Shown piece by piece: positions 1-5,855 of a stretch of 19,542 nucleotides of DNA. Location of the stretch: the NCBI GenBank assembly GCA_900543165.1, contig UQQQ01000041.1, forward strand, positions 1 to 19,542, given 5' to 3'. Origin of the DNA: an uncultured Dialister sp. (lineage in GTDB: Bacteria; Bacillota; Negativicutes; Veillonellales; Dialisteraceae). Position numbers and translations under genes: made by a program. The notes beneath the pieces were generated by a model, which saw nothing but the letters and a program-made list of their open reading frames with translations, ran no database searches and had not been told where the DNA came from. Position 1 is the first letter of the stretch, and every line of letters starts with the position of its first letter.

Positions 1-55
1 CCCCGTCCTATCCACTGAACCTGTAGAACCCGCTTCCTCTCTTTCATTCCCCATC

Positions 56-115
56 AAGGGGCAGCACGCCCCTTGGGCTAACCCTGAACCCTTAAACCTT
101 AAACCTTAAATCCAT
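56..115. repeat. Tail of mosaic intergenic repeat upstream of ribF
   Basis: A hairpin (AAGGGGC / GCCCCTT, 56-74) is followed by GGGCTAACC and then 7-bp units of the CTTAAAC type (reverse complement of GTTTAAG) that run up to the ribF start. The same order recurs at 19118-19149 and, inverted, at 5595-5695. Bases 1-55 show no gene; the upstream neighbour lies outside the window. Confidence 0.75.
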
Positions 116-119
116 CATC

Positions 120-1043
120 ATGACCATTCTACCTACTTTACACGATTTACCCAAAGACCAGTCCTTCGTCCTTGGCATCGGCTTCTTTGACGGATGCCAT
201 CTGGGACATCAGGCGGTCTTTTCCGAAGTGAAGCGCCTTGCGAAAGAGAAGGGCGCGCAGCCGGGTGTTCTCACTTTTTATCCGCATCCGATGAAAGTGC
301 TTGCGCCCGATATTCATGTGCCGCTTTTGCAGTCCATTGATGAAAAGATGGATGCACTGGCCGCTCAGGGCATGGCACTGGCCGTCTGCATCCGGCCGGA
401 TGAGACATTTCTCGCAAAATCCGCTGAAGATTTTCTGGAAGAGCTCGCTCGTCTTCCCGGCCTTGTCGGCCTCGTCACGGGAGAAAATTTTTCCTTTGGA
501 CACGGCGGTTTGGGGAAGAGTGGTGATCTCGTGCGCTTCTTTGAAGAAAGCCGTGTCACCGTCCGCATCGTCTCACTCCGAGAGAACGCAGGGAAGAAGA
601 TTTCCAGCACTGCCATCCGCCAGGCGATCCTAGGCGGTGAGATGGAGAAGGCCGCCCGCCTTCTCGGCCGTGACTATACCATCAAGGGCGACGTGGTCCA
701 TGGCTTCCGTCGCGGGCATGACGTACTCGGATTTCCGACGGCGAATCTGGCTGTCTCTGAAGACCGTGTCCTTCCGCCGGATGGCGTCTACGCGACGCGC
801 GCGCTGGTGAAGGGGCATACCTTCCCTGCCATCACGAATATCGGAAACAATCCGACCTTCGGCAATGCAAAGAAGACCATCGAGACATTCATCTTTGACT
901 TCGACGAGTCCATCTACGGCGCGTCCTTCACGCTCGCATGGGCCAGCTGCATCCGGGGAGAAATGAAATTCGCCTCAACTGACCTTCTGGTGGCGCAGAT
1001 CCATCAGGATATTCAAAAAGCGAAAAACAGACTGCATGTATGA
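120..1043 (+). CDS. ribF: Bifunctional riboflavin kinase / FAD synthetase RibF
   Basis: Cytoplasmic enzyme that phosphorylates riboflavin to FMN and adenylylates FMN to FAD. The N-terminal half is the FAD synthetase nucleotidyltransferase domain, with the HxGH motif in GFFDGCHLGH (residues 21-30). The C-terminal half, from about residue 180, is the riboflavin kinase domain with the GFPTAN motif (residues 204-209). The 307-residue length is normal for the family. The ATG at 120 puts the HxGH motif at the expected distance from the N-terminus, but no Shine-Dalgarno sequence precedes it: the upstream 40 bases are a heptad repeat array. In many Firmicutes ribF follows truB, but that neighbour would be outside the window. 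No FMN riboswitch is visible. A strong terminator begins 4 bases after the stop. Confidence 0.96.
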   Translation: MTILPTLHDLPKDQSFVLGIGFFDGCHLGHQAVFSEVKRLAKEKGAQPGVLTFYPHPMKVLAPDIHVPLLQSIDEKMDALAAQGMALAVCIRPDETFLAKSAEDFLEELARLPGLVGLVTGENFSFGHGGLGKSGDLVRFFEESRVTVRIVSLRENAGKKISSTAIRQAILGGEMEKAARLLGRDYTIKGDVVHGFRRGHDVLGFPTANLAVSEDRVLPPDGVYATRALVKGHTFPAITNIGNNPTFGNAKKTIETFIFDFDESIYGASFTLAWASCIRGEMKFASTDLLVAQIHQDIQKAKNRLHV

Positions 1044-1046
1044 GGA

Positions 1047-1071
1047 GCCTGCGCGAAAGCGCGGGCTTTTT
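1047..1071 (+). terminator. Intrinsic terminator of ribF
   Basis: GCCTGCGC and GCGCGGGC pair over 8 bp (one G-T) around a GAAA tetraloop and are followed by TTTTT. It starts 4 bases after the ribF stop codon. Confidence 0.9.
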
Positions 1072-1089
1072 GTAGGGGGATAGACGGAG

Positions 1090-1163
1090 CTCTGGTGGCT
1101 GGTGGCTAGTGGCTAGGGATTAGGGAACAAGTGGCTAGTCACCAGTCACCAATCACTAACTCC
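1090..1163. repeat. Heptad repeat array between ribF and the symporter gene
   Basis: Degenerate 7-bp units of the GGTGGCT/AGTGGCT/AGGGATT type, then AGTCACC-type units in the opposite sense. The array sits just beyond the ribF terminator. The two halves are partly complementary (GTGGCTAGTCACC region), so they could fold. It belongs to the same repeat family as the other intergenic arrays. Confidence 0.7.
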
Positions 1164-1231
1164 CTTATGCGCTGCTTATTCCTGAATTGCATACATTTAT
1201 CCGTACATCATGCATAATTAGTATACCGATT

Positions 1232-1264
1232 GAGATGGAATATCTCATAGTAGAATGATATAAT
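1232..1264 (+). promoter_or_regulatory. Extended -10 promoter with overlapping palindrome
   Basis: TGATATAAT at 1256-1264 is a perfect extended -10 box. The -35 position (about 1236-1241) is weak and lies within an interrupted palindrome, GAGAT-5-ATCTC (1232-1246), which could be an operator. It sits about 95 bases upstream of the symporter start and is the only good promoter candidate for that gene. Confidence 0.6.
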
Positions 1265-1278
1265 AACAAAAGTAGATG

Positions 1279-1338
1279 ACAGGCTGCTGATGGGCCTGTC
1301 TATTTCATTGCGCGAGATCCGAAGGAAGGGATCTTCGC
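1279..1338 (+). promoter_or_regulatory. Two hairpins in the symporter mRNA leader
   Basis: Hairpin one pairs ACAGGC (1279-1284) with GCCTGT (1294-1299). Hairpin two pairs GCGAGATCC (1312-1320) with GGATCTTCGC (1329-1338) with one bulged base, leaving the purine-rich stretch GAAGGAAGG in and beside its loop. There is no U-run, so these are not terminators. They could influence translation or mRNA stability; the role is inference. Confidence 0.4.
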
Positions 1339-1359
1339 CGGGTTCCAATGGGGGTTTTT

Positions 1360-2607
1360 ATGGAAGCGAAAAAAAGTGGTCAAAGTATTTTGAGAGACCT
1401 GGGAACGTGGATCGTCATAGCCACGGTATTTGGCGCCGTCGTCGGACTCTTTCTGGGTAAGAGTGCGCACATGCTGGCGCCGATCGGCGATCTTTTCATG
1501 CAGCTCATTAAGATGATCGTTGTGCCGATGGTCTTCTTTTCGCTGGTCGGCGGGGCGGCAGCGCTGGGAAAATCCAAAGGGGCTGGCAAGGTCGGTATCG
1601 TGACATTCCTGTATTACGGCGTGACGACAGCAGTTGCCGTGATTTTGGGATTGGCATTCAGCGTTTTCTTCCAGCCGGGCAGCGGCATCGACATGGCAGC
1701 GATCAGCGGTGCGGCTGTGCAGGTGGGCGACCTTTCCAAGGCGGGCGCGCTTCCTGGTTTCTGGGAAACGATCATCGGCTTCGTGCCGGCGAATCCGGTG
1801 AAAGCTCTGACGGATGGCAATATCCTGCAGATCATCACCTTCTCTCTCTTTGTCGGCTTCGCGCTGGCGATGCTGCCGGCGGAAGAAAAAGAGTTCATGA
1901 GCCGCATCGTGGATAATTGCACGAAGATCTGCATCAAGATCATGATGGCGGTCATGATGCTCGCGCCGATCGGCGTCTTCTGCCTGATGGCGGATGCGAC
2001 GGGGAGCTTCGGCTATGATGTACTCATGAAGATCATTTATCTCATCGGTCTTTATATCTGCGTCCTCATTCTTGTCACCTATGTGATGATCGGCGGCTCG
2101 GTGGCTCTCTTCTCGAAATGCACAGGATATGTGGAATTCTTCAAAGCGATGTGGAAGGTGCAGGTACTGGCTTTCTCCACGGCATCCTCCATGGCAGTGC
2201 TTCCGCTCAATATGGCGGTCACGGAAAGAGAGTTGCATGTATCGAAAGGGACCACCGCCTTCGCCCTTCCGCTGGGTGCGACCATCAATATGAACGGCAA
2301 CGCAGCGTACTATGCGATGGCGGCCATTTTCATCGCGCAGATGTATGGCATGGAGCTGACGCTTGGACAGTATATTGCGATCATTGTGACGAGCACACTG
2401 GGCGCAGTCGGGCAGGCAGGCGTACCGGGGCCGACGCTCCTTGTCGTCGCTGTCTTGATCTCTGCCGGCATCCCGATCGATGCACTCCCGATCCTTTTCG
2501 GTGTAGACCGTATTTTTGATATGCTTCGTACCGCAGTCAATATCACCGGGGATGCAGCCTGCGCGACCATCGTAGATCGCTTTACGAATGAGGAAGTCCG
2601 TGAATAG
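1360..2607 (+). CDS. Dicarboxylate/amino acid:cation symporter (DAACS, SLC1-type)
   Basis: Inner-membrane secondary transporter of the glutamate/aspartate/C4-dicarboxylate:cation family, about 415 residues with multiple membrane segments and the two re-entrant hairpins of this fold. The signature after hairpin 1 reads GATINMNGNAAYYAM, and hairpin 2 contains GVPGPTLLV. The terminal motif DRIFDMLRTAVNITGD (residues 383-398) keeps the substrate and sodium ligands, including the arginine that binds acidic side chains, so an acidic amino acid or dicarboxylate is the likely substrate. The usual NMDGT motif is NMNGN here (residues 310-314). The start at 1360 is chosen because GGGGG lies 5 bases upstream; an in-frame ATG at 1348 would add four residues. 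The gene is monocistronic, between its own promoter and terminator. Confidence 0.92.
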   Translation: MEAKKSGQSILRDLGTWIVIATVFGAVVGLFLGKSAHMLAPIGDLFMQLIKMIVVPMVFFSLVGGAAALGKSKGAGKVGIVTFLYYGVTTAVAVILGLAFSVFFQPGSGIDMAAISGAAVQVGDLSKAGALPGFWETIIGFVPANPVKALTDGNILQIITFSLFVGFALAMLPAEEKEFMSRIVDNCTKICIKIMMAVMMLAPIGVFCLMADATGSFGYDVLMKIIYLIGLYICVLILVTYVMIGGSVALFSKCTGYVEFFKAMWKVQVLAFSTASSMAVLPLNMAVTERELHVSKGTTAFALPLGATINMNGNAAYYAMAAIFIAQMYGMELTLGQYIAIIVTSTLGAVGQAGVPGPTLLVVAVLISAGIPIDALPILFGVDRIFDMLRTAVNITGDAACATIVDRFTNEEVRE

Positions 2608-2646
2608 TGACCTCTGATGGGTCATTGGTCTTATATGGCAAGCCAC

Positions 2647-2688
2647 AAACGGCTGGCGAGACGAAAACGTTTCGACAGCCGTTTTTTT
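2647..2688 (+). terminator. Intrinsic terminator after symporter gene
   Basis: A long stem pairs AAACGGCTG with CAGCCGTTT and continues inward through CGAGACG/CGTTTCG around an AAAA loop, with one mismatch. It is followed by a run of seven T. Confidence 0.93.
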
Positions 2689-2689
2689 A

Positions 2690-3038
2690 TATATTCCTGA
2701 AAGGAATAGGAAATCAGGGGCGGCGGATTGTTATACTGGATGTTATGGATAAAAAATGAAAATTTCTTCGATTTCTCCACAGAAGAATAAATAAAATTCA
2801 TGCGCAGAATATAGCAACTTTATATAATTCGCAAACTATAATATAGACTACAGACTATAAATATATCGCATAAAAGTATTATACAGGCTATGAATTGGTG
2901 GCTATAATCACAGTCGAAACGTGAAGAAACGTTGCAGATCGTTTTCCTACTTTCTGGCAGCCATGGAGCCGGGAAATGGGGAAGTATGAGAAAAAGAGAT
3001 ATCACCCAGCGGGCGATGTGGTACAGAAAGGGATAGCC
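2690..3038 (+). promoter_or_regulatory. AT-rich promoter region of the thioesterase/decarboxylase genes
   Basis: No coding sequence is evident. An extended -10 box TGTTATACT lies at 2729-2737. Several further TATAAT-like boxes occur in a very AT-rich stretch around 2818-2880, and another TATAAT at 2903-2908 lies about 130 bases before the gene. No convincing -35 box accompanies any of them, so the true start site is undetermined. This is one of the few intergenic regions free of the mosaic repeat. Confidence 0.4.
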
Positions 3039-3488
3039 ATGATTGACTTAAATGATTTTATTGCGGTAGGGCAGAATGCCATAGCACGTCGCGTGGTACA
3101 GCAGTCGGATGCTTCCGATAATTACGATAATGATTTCAAAAGCCTGCTCGCTATGCCGAGGCTGATCCATTGGGCGATCGATGCATCCATCAAAGCGATC
3201 GATCCCTATCTTCCCGATGACTATGCGAGCATCGGGCTATCGGTGAATTTTGTGCATACGGCACCGACAAGCCTTGGAATGACGGTGACGGTACATGCTT
3301 CGGTCATCGCTTTGACAGACCATGATGTGACGCTCGAGGTCAAAGCGTGGGATGAACAGGGAGAGATCGGTCACGGCCTTCACAAGAGAGCGATCGTACT
3401 CAAGCAGGCGGTCTTAGACCGGGCAGAAGAACGTACGCGCCTGCTGCTGATCCGTCAGGCGAATGAAGAAATCAAGGGGATGAGATAA
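3039..3488 (+). CDS. Hotdog-fold thioesterase, FlK-like
   Basis: A 149-residue cytosolic protein resembling the fluoroacetyl-CoA thioesterase (FlK) subfamily of hotdog-fold thioesterases. Family-like blocks are LLAMPRLIHWAIDAS (37-50), LSVNFVHTAPTSLGMTVTV (67-85) and GEIGHGLHKRAIV (108-120). The histidine of the second block (H73) and the arginine of the third (R118) match positions I recall as functional in FlK. The positions of the FlK catalytic Thr and Glu appear to be Met39 and Ile47/Asp48, so activity or substrate may differ. Frame alone would allow a start at 2976, but the ATG at 3039 has AAAGGGA 7 bases upstream and no strong site precedes 2976. Its TAA overlaps the ATG of the next gene by one base, so the two are translationally coupled. 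The physiological acyl-CoA is unknown. Confidence 0.75.
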   Translation: MIDLNDFIAVGQNAIARRVVQQSDASDNYDNDFKSLLAMPRLIHWAIDASIKAIDPYLPDDYASIGLSVNFVHTAPTSLGMTVTVHASVIALTDHDVTLEVKAWDEQGEIGHGLHKRAIVLKQAVLDRAEERTRLLLIRQANEEIKGMR

Positions 3489-3640
3489 TGGCAGCTTTAC
3501 CGGATACATTAGGCGGCGCACTGCTTCTTTCCGCCATCGATTTTTTGCTGAGCTTTGTATTTATTTCCTTCATCGGTGTGGTGCTCCATTTCTTCCCTCT
3601 GCTGAACAAGCTCGGAGAAGTGAAGGAGAGAAAGGATTGA
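3488..3640 (+). CDS. Small single-span membrane protein, OadG/MmdD-like
   Basis: A 50-residue protein with one long hydrophobic stretch (about residues 9-39) and a short charged tail ending NKLGEVKERKD. It starts in a TAATG overlap with the thioesterase gene and ends 4 bases before the beta subunit gene. Size, topology and position fit the small membrane-anchor (gamma or delta) subunit of sodium-translocating biotin decarboxylases such as oxaloacetate or methylmalonyl-CoA decarboxylase, which holds the complex together. It is shorter than OadG, and sequence similarity is too weak to prove the assignment, which rests mainly on context. Confidence 0.7.
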   Translation: MAALPDTLGGALLLSAIDFLLSFVFISFIGVVLHFFPLLNKLGEVKERKD

Positions 3641-3644
3641 GATC

Positions 3645-4772
3645 ATGGATCAGTTATTTGTGACCTTGATGAGTGAGCTTTTGCATCAGACCGGACTTTT
3701 GGATCTGACTTTGGGAAATCTGGTCATGATCACTGCCGGATGTGTTCTGTTGTATCTGGGCATCATCAAGAAATACGAACCGTTTCTGCTGGTAGGAATC
3801 GGCTTTTCCTGCATCGTTGCGAATGTGCCGGGCTCGACACTGACTGCGCCGGGCGGGCTTTTCTACTTTGCGTATCAGGGCGTGGAGCAGCTCATTCTGC
3901 CGCCGCTTATTTTCCTCGGCGTCGGTGCCATGACGGACTTCGGGCCCATGATCGCCAATCCTGCTCTTGTCATTTTGGGGGTAGCGGCTCACCTGGGGAT
4001 CTTTGTAGCCCTCATCGGGGCACAGGTCTTGGGATTCAATCTGGGCGAAGCGGCCTCGATCGGTATCATCGGTGGCGCAGATGGTCCGATGGCGATCTAC
4101 ACCACCATGAAACTGGCGCCGCATCTTCTGCCGCAGATCTCTGTCGCAGCCTACTCCTACATGGCTCTCATGCCGCTCATTCAGCCGCCGATCATGAAGC
4201 TCCTCACGAATAAGGAGGAGAGAAAGATCATGATGAAGCAGCCGCGCTATGTATCCCGCCTCGAAAAGATCGCATTCCCGATCGTCATGGCGCTCATCGT
4301 CAATGTGTTCCTGCCGCCGGTCGCGCCGCTCATCACCATGCTGATGCTGGGAAATCTCCTGCGTGAATGCCTCGTCGTCGGCAAGCTGGCGGAAACGGCA
4401 GCCAATACTCTTCTCAATATGGTCACGCTGGTCTTGACGGTAGCCATCGGCTCGACCATGGCCGCAGATACCTTCCTCACGTCCTCGACCATCCTCATCA
4501 TCTTTTTGGGGCTTGTGGCATTTGCCTTCGGTACGGGCAGCGGCGTGGTCTGTGCCAAACTCATGAATAAACTCTCCGGCGGACGCATCAATCCGCTGAT
4601 CGGTTCCGCAGGTATCGCCTCCGTTCCGATCGCTGCGCGCGTTTCCCACCTCGTCGGGCAGCAGGAAAGCCGCCGCGTCTTCCTGCTGATGCATGCGATG
4701 GGGCCGAACCTTGCCGGTGTCTTCGGTACCGCGATTTCCGGCGGCATCATGCTCGCGCTTCTGGGGGGCTAA
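3645..4772 (+). CDS. Sodium-translocating decarboxylase beta subunit (OadB/MmdB/GcdB family)
   Basis: Integral membrane subunit that decarboxylates carboxybiotin and couples this to outward sodium transport. It is 375 residues, close to the MmdB/GcdB size and shorter than OadB. Diagnostic blocks are GGADGPMAIYTT (Asp146 matches the catalytic Asp of the DGP motif), AYSYMALMPLIQPPIMK, the LEKIAFPIV segment, and NPLIGSAGIASVPIAARVSH with MHAMGPNLAGVFGTAI near the end. The residue after DGP is Met where Thr is usual in OadB. AAAGGA lies 8 bases before the ATG. No carboxyltransferase or biotin carrier gene adjoins it, so its partners must be encoded elsewhere. Substrate (methylmalonyl-, malonyl- or glutaconyl-CoA, or malonyl-ACP as for MadB) cannot be told from this subunit; proximity to madLM and mdcA suggests a malonyl thioester, as inference. 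Confidence 0.93.
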   Translation: MDQLFVTLMSELLHQTGLLDLTLGNLVMITAGCVLLYLGIIKKYEPFLLVGIGFSCIVANVPGSTLTAPGGLFYFAYQGVEQLILPPLIFLGVGAMTDFGPMIANPALVILGVAAHLGIFVALIGAQVLGFNLGEAASIGIIGGADGPMAIYTTMKLAPHLLPQISVAAYSYMALMPLIQPPIMKLLTNKEERKIMMKQPRYVSRLEKIAFPIVMALIVNVFLPPVAPLITMLMLGNLLRECLVVGKLAETAANTLLNMVTLVLTVAIGSTMAADTFLTSSTILIIFLGLVAFAFGTGSGVVCAKLMNKLSGGRINPLIGSAGIASVPIAARVSHLVGQQESRRVFLLMHAMGPNLAGVFGTAISGGIMLALLGG

Positions 4773-4775
4773 TGA

Positions 4776-4808
4776 AAAAGCAGTCAGCTGTTGCTGGCTG
4801 CTTTTTTT
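4776..4808. terminator. Bidirectional terminator between convergent genes
   Basis: GCAGTCAGC and GCTGGCTGC pair around a TGTT loop with one wobble. T8 follows on the plus strand and CTTTTTC on the minus strand, so it can serve both the beta subunit gene and the LytR-type gene, whose stop codon directly abuts it. Confidence 0.92.
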
Positions 4809-5564
4809 TCATGCGAGGTGCAATGTATTCTTGAAGTCTTTGATATAGTGCCTGGAGACGGGCACTTTTTCTCTGGGGTAATGGGAGAGCGTCAGGAGAA
4901 GGGTGCCATTGTCCTGGTTCTGGATTTCCTGAATCATGGAAAGGTTTACGATGTAGCCCTTGTGCGTGCGGAAAAAGCCCAAGGGGGAGAGAAGAGACTC
5001 GATGTCGCGGAGCGTCATCTTCGACTCGATGATCCCGCTCGTCGTATAGAAGAGAGAGCGGTCTGATTTTTCGGTGGAAATCAGGACGATTTCCTGCGCG
5101 GGAGAGATCATGATGGTCTTGCCCTGCGTCTGAAGGGAAATCTTCTGTGAGGTGGAGATGATTTCACCCGGTGCCCGTTCCTTTTCCATCAGGGTGAGGC
5201 TGTCGGCAAGGCGGGAGATGGTGCGTGCGATGCGGGCTTCGTTGTAGGGCTTCAAAATGTAGTCGAAGGCTTCGAGCTCGAAGGCCTGCACGGCGAATTG
5301 AGAGTAGCCCGTCGCGAAGACGACCTTCACCGGGAGGTCCATGCGGACGATTTCTTTCGCGCATTCGAGACCGTTCATGAGAGGCATCTCGATGTCGAGG
5401 AAAAGAATATCGACATTCGGATGCGTCTTCAGAAAGGCGAGGACTTCACGTCCATTGCCGCATTCACCGACGACTTTGACGCCGGGGATGTTCGAGAGTT
5501 CATAGGTCAGCTCGCCGCGGGCCGGCAGTTCGTCGTCAGCGACAAGAGCACGGATTTCTTTCAT
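4809..5564 (-). CDS. LytTR-family response regulator
   Basis: A 251-residue DNA-binding response regulator. The N-terminal receiver domain (about 4-120) has the acidic pair D10-D11, the phosphoacceptor D57 in FLDIEMP, and K105 in YILKPY. The C-terminal LytTR domain (about 145-248) includes the typical FFRTHKGYIVNLSMIQEI segment. LytTR domains bind direct repeats spaced by two helical turns. The start is supported by AGGAGG 5 bases upstream. It lies downstream of the LytS-type kinase gene on the same strand, separated by 291 bases filled mostly with mosaic repeat, so cotranscription is likely but interrupted. The divergent madL promoter region carries a candidate binding site. The gene resembles LytR/LytT/BtsR, but the exact orthologue is unclear. 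Confidence 0.93.
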   Translation of the reverse strand: MKEIRALVADDELPARGELTYELSNIPGVKVVGECGNGREVLAFLKTHPNVDILFLDIEMPLMNGLECAKEIVRMDLPVKVVFATGYSQFAVQAFELEAFDYILKPYNEARIARTISRLADSLTLMEKERAPGEIISTSQKISLQTQGKTIMISPAQEIVLISTEKSDRSLFYTTSGIIESKMTLRDIESLLSPLGFFRTHKGYIVNLSMIQEIQNQDNGTLLLTLSHYPREKVPVSRHYIKDFKNTLHLA

Positions 5565-5586
5565 GAGATCCTCCTTTTGGAAAAAT

Positions 5587-5850
5587 GGGTTGGGGTTTAA
5601 GGTTTAAGGTTTAAGGTTTAAGGTTCAGGGTTCAGGGTTCAAGGTTCAGGGTTCAAGGTTCAGGGTTCAGGGTTAGCCCATGGGCGGGGTGCCCAGAGAT
5701 TGCGGATGAAAGCTGTGATCGAATGAGAAATGAGAAATGAGAAATGAGAAATGGTGGCGCGGCGCATAAAAATCAGAAGCGCCGCGGAGGTATGAAATGA
5801 GCGATCATCTCGTATCGCAAACCTAATTCCTAGTCACCAGTCCCCAGCCG
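5587..5850. repeat. Mosaic repeat with 11-unit GTTYARG heptad array, inside the lytS-lytR gene pair
   Basis: Four GTTTAAG units (5595-5622) are followed by seven GTTCAGG/GTTCAAG units (5623-5671), all in exact 7-bp register. Next come GTTAGCCCATGGGC, a GATGAAAGC module, four ATGAGAA-type heptads (about 5724-5752), a GC-rich hairpin (GCGGCGC...GCGCCGC, about 5761-5785), and CTAGTCACCAGTCCCC heptads ending at 5850. It starts just upstream of the lytR ribosome-binding site and ends within about 10 bases of the lytS stop codon. This is the fullest copy of the element in the window. Confidence 0.88.
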
Positions 5851-5855
5851 CCCGC

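Noticed and set aside
1..119. FMN riboswitch upstream of ribF
   Set aside because: No conserved RFN core is visible; the region is repeat sequence.
1300..2646. Long minus-strand open frame opposite the symporter
   Set aside because: The plus strand encodes a clear DAACS transporter; the antisense product is His/Arg/Asp-rich with no domain, a codon-bias shadow. The same applies to the long minus frames at 9774-11204 and 17742-18965 and the plus frames at 5991-6731 and 14042-15070.
5595..5678. CRISPR array
   Set aside because: The units are 7 bp, contiguous and without spacers; no cas gene is in the window.
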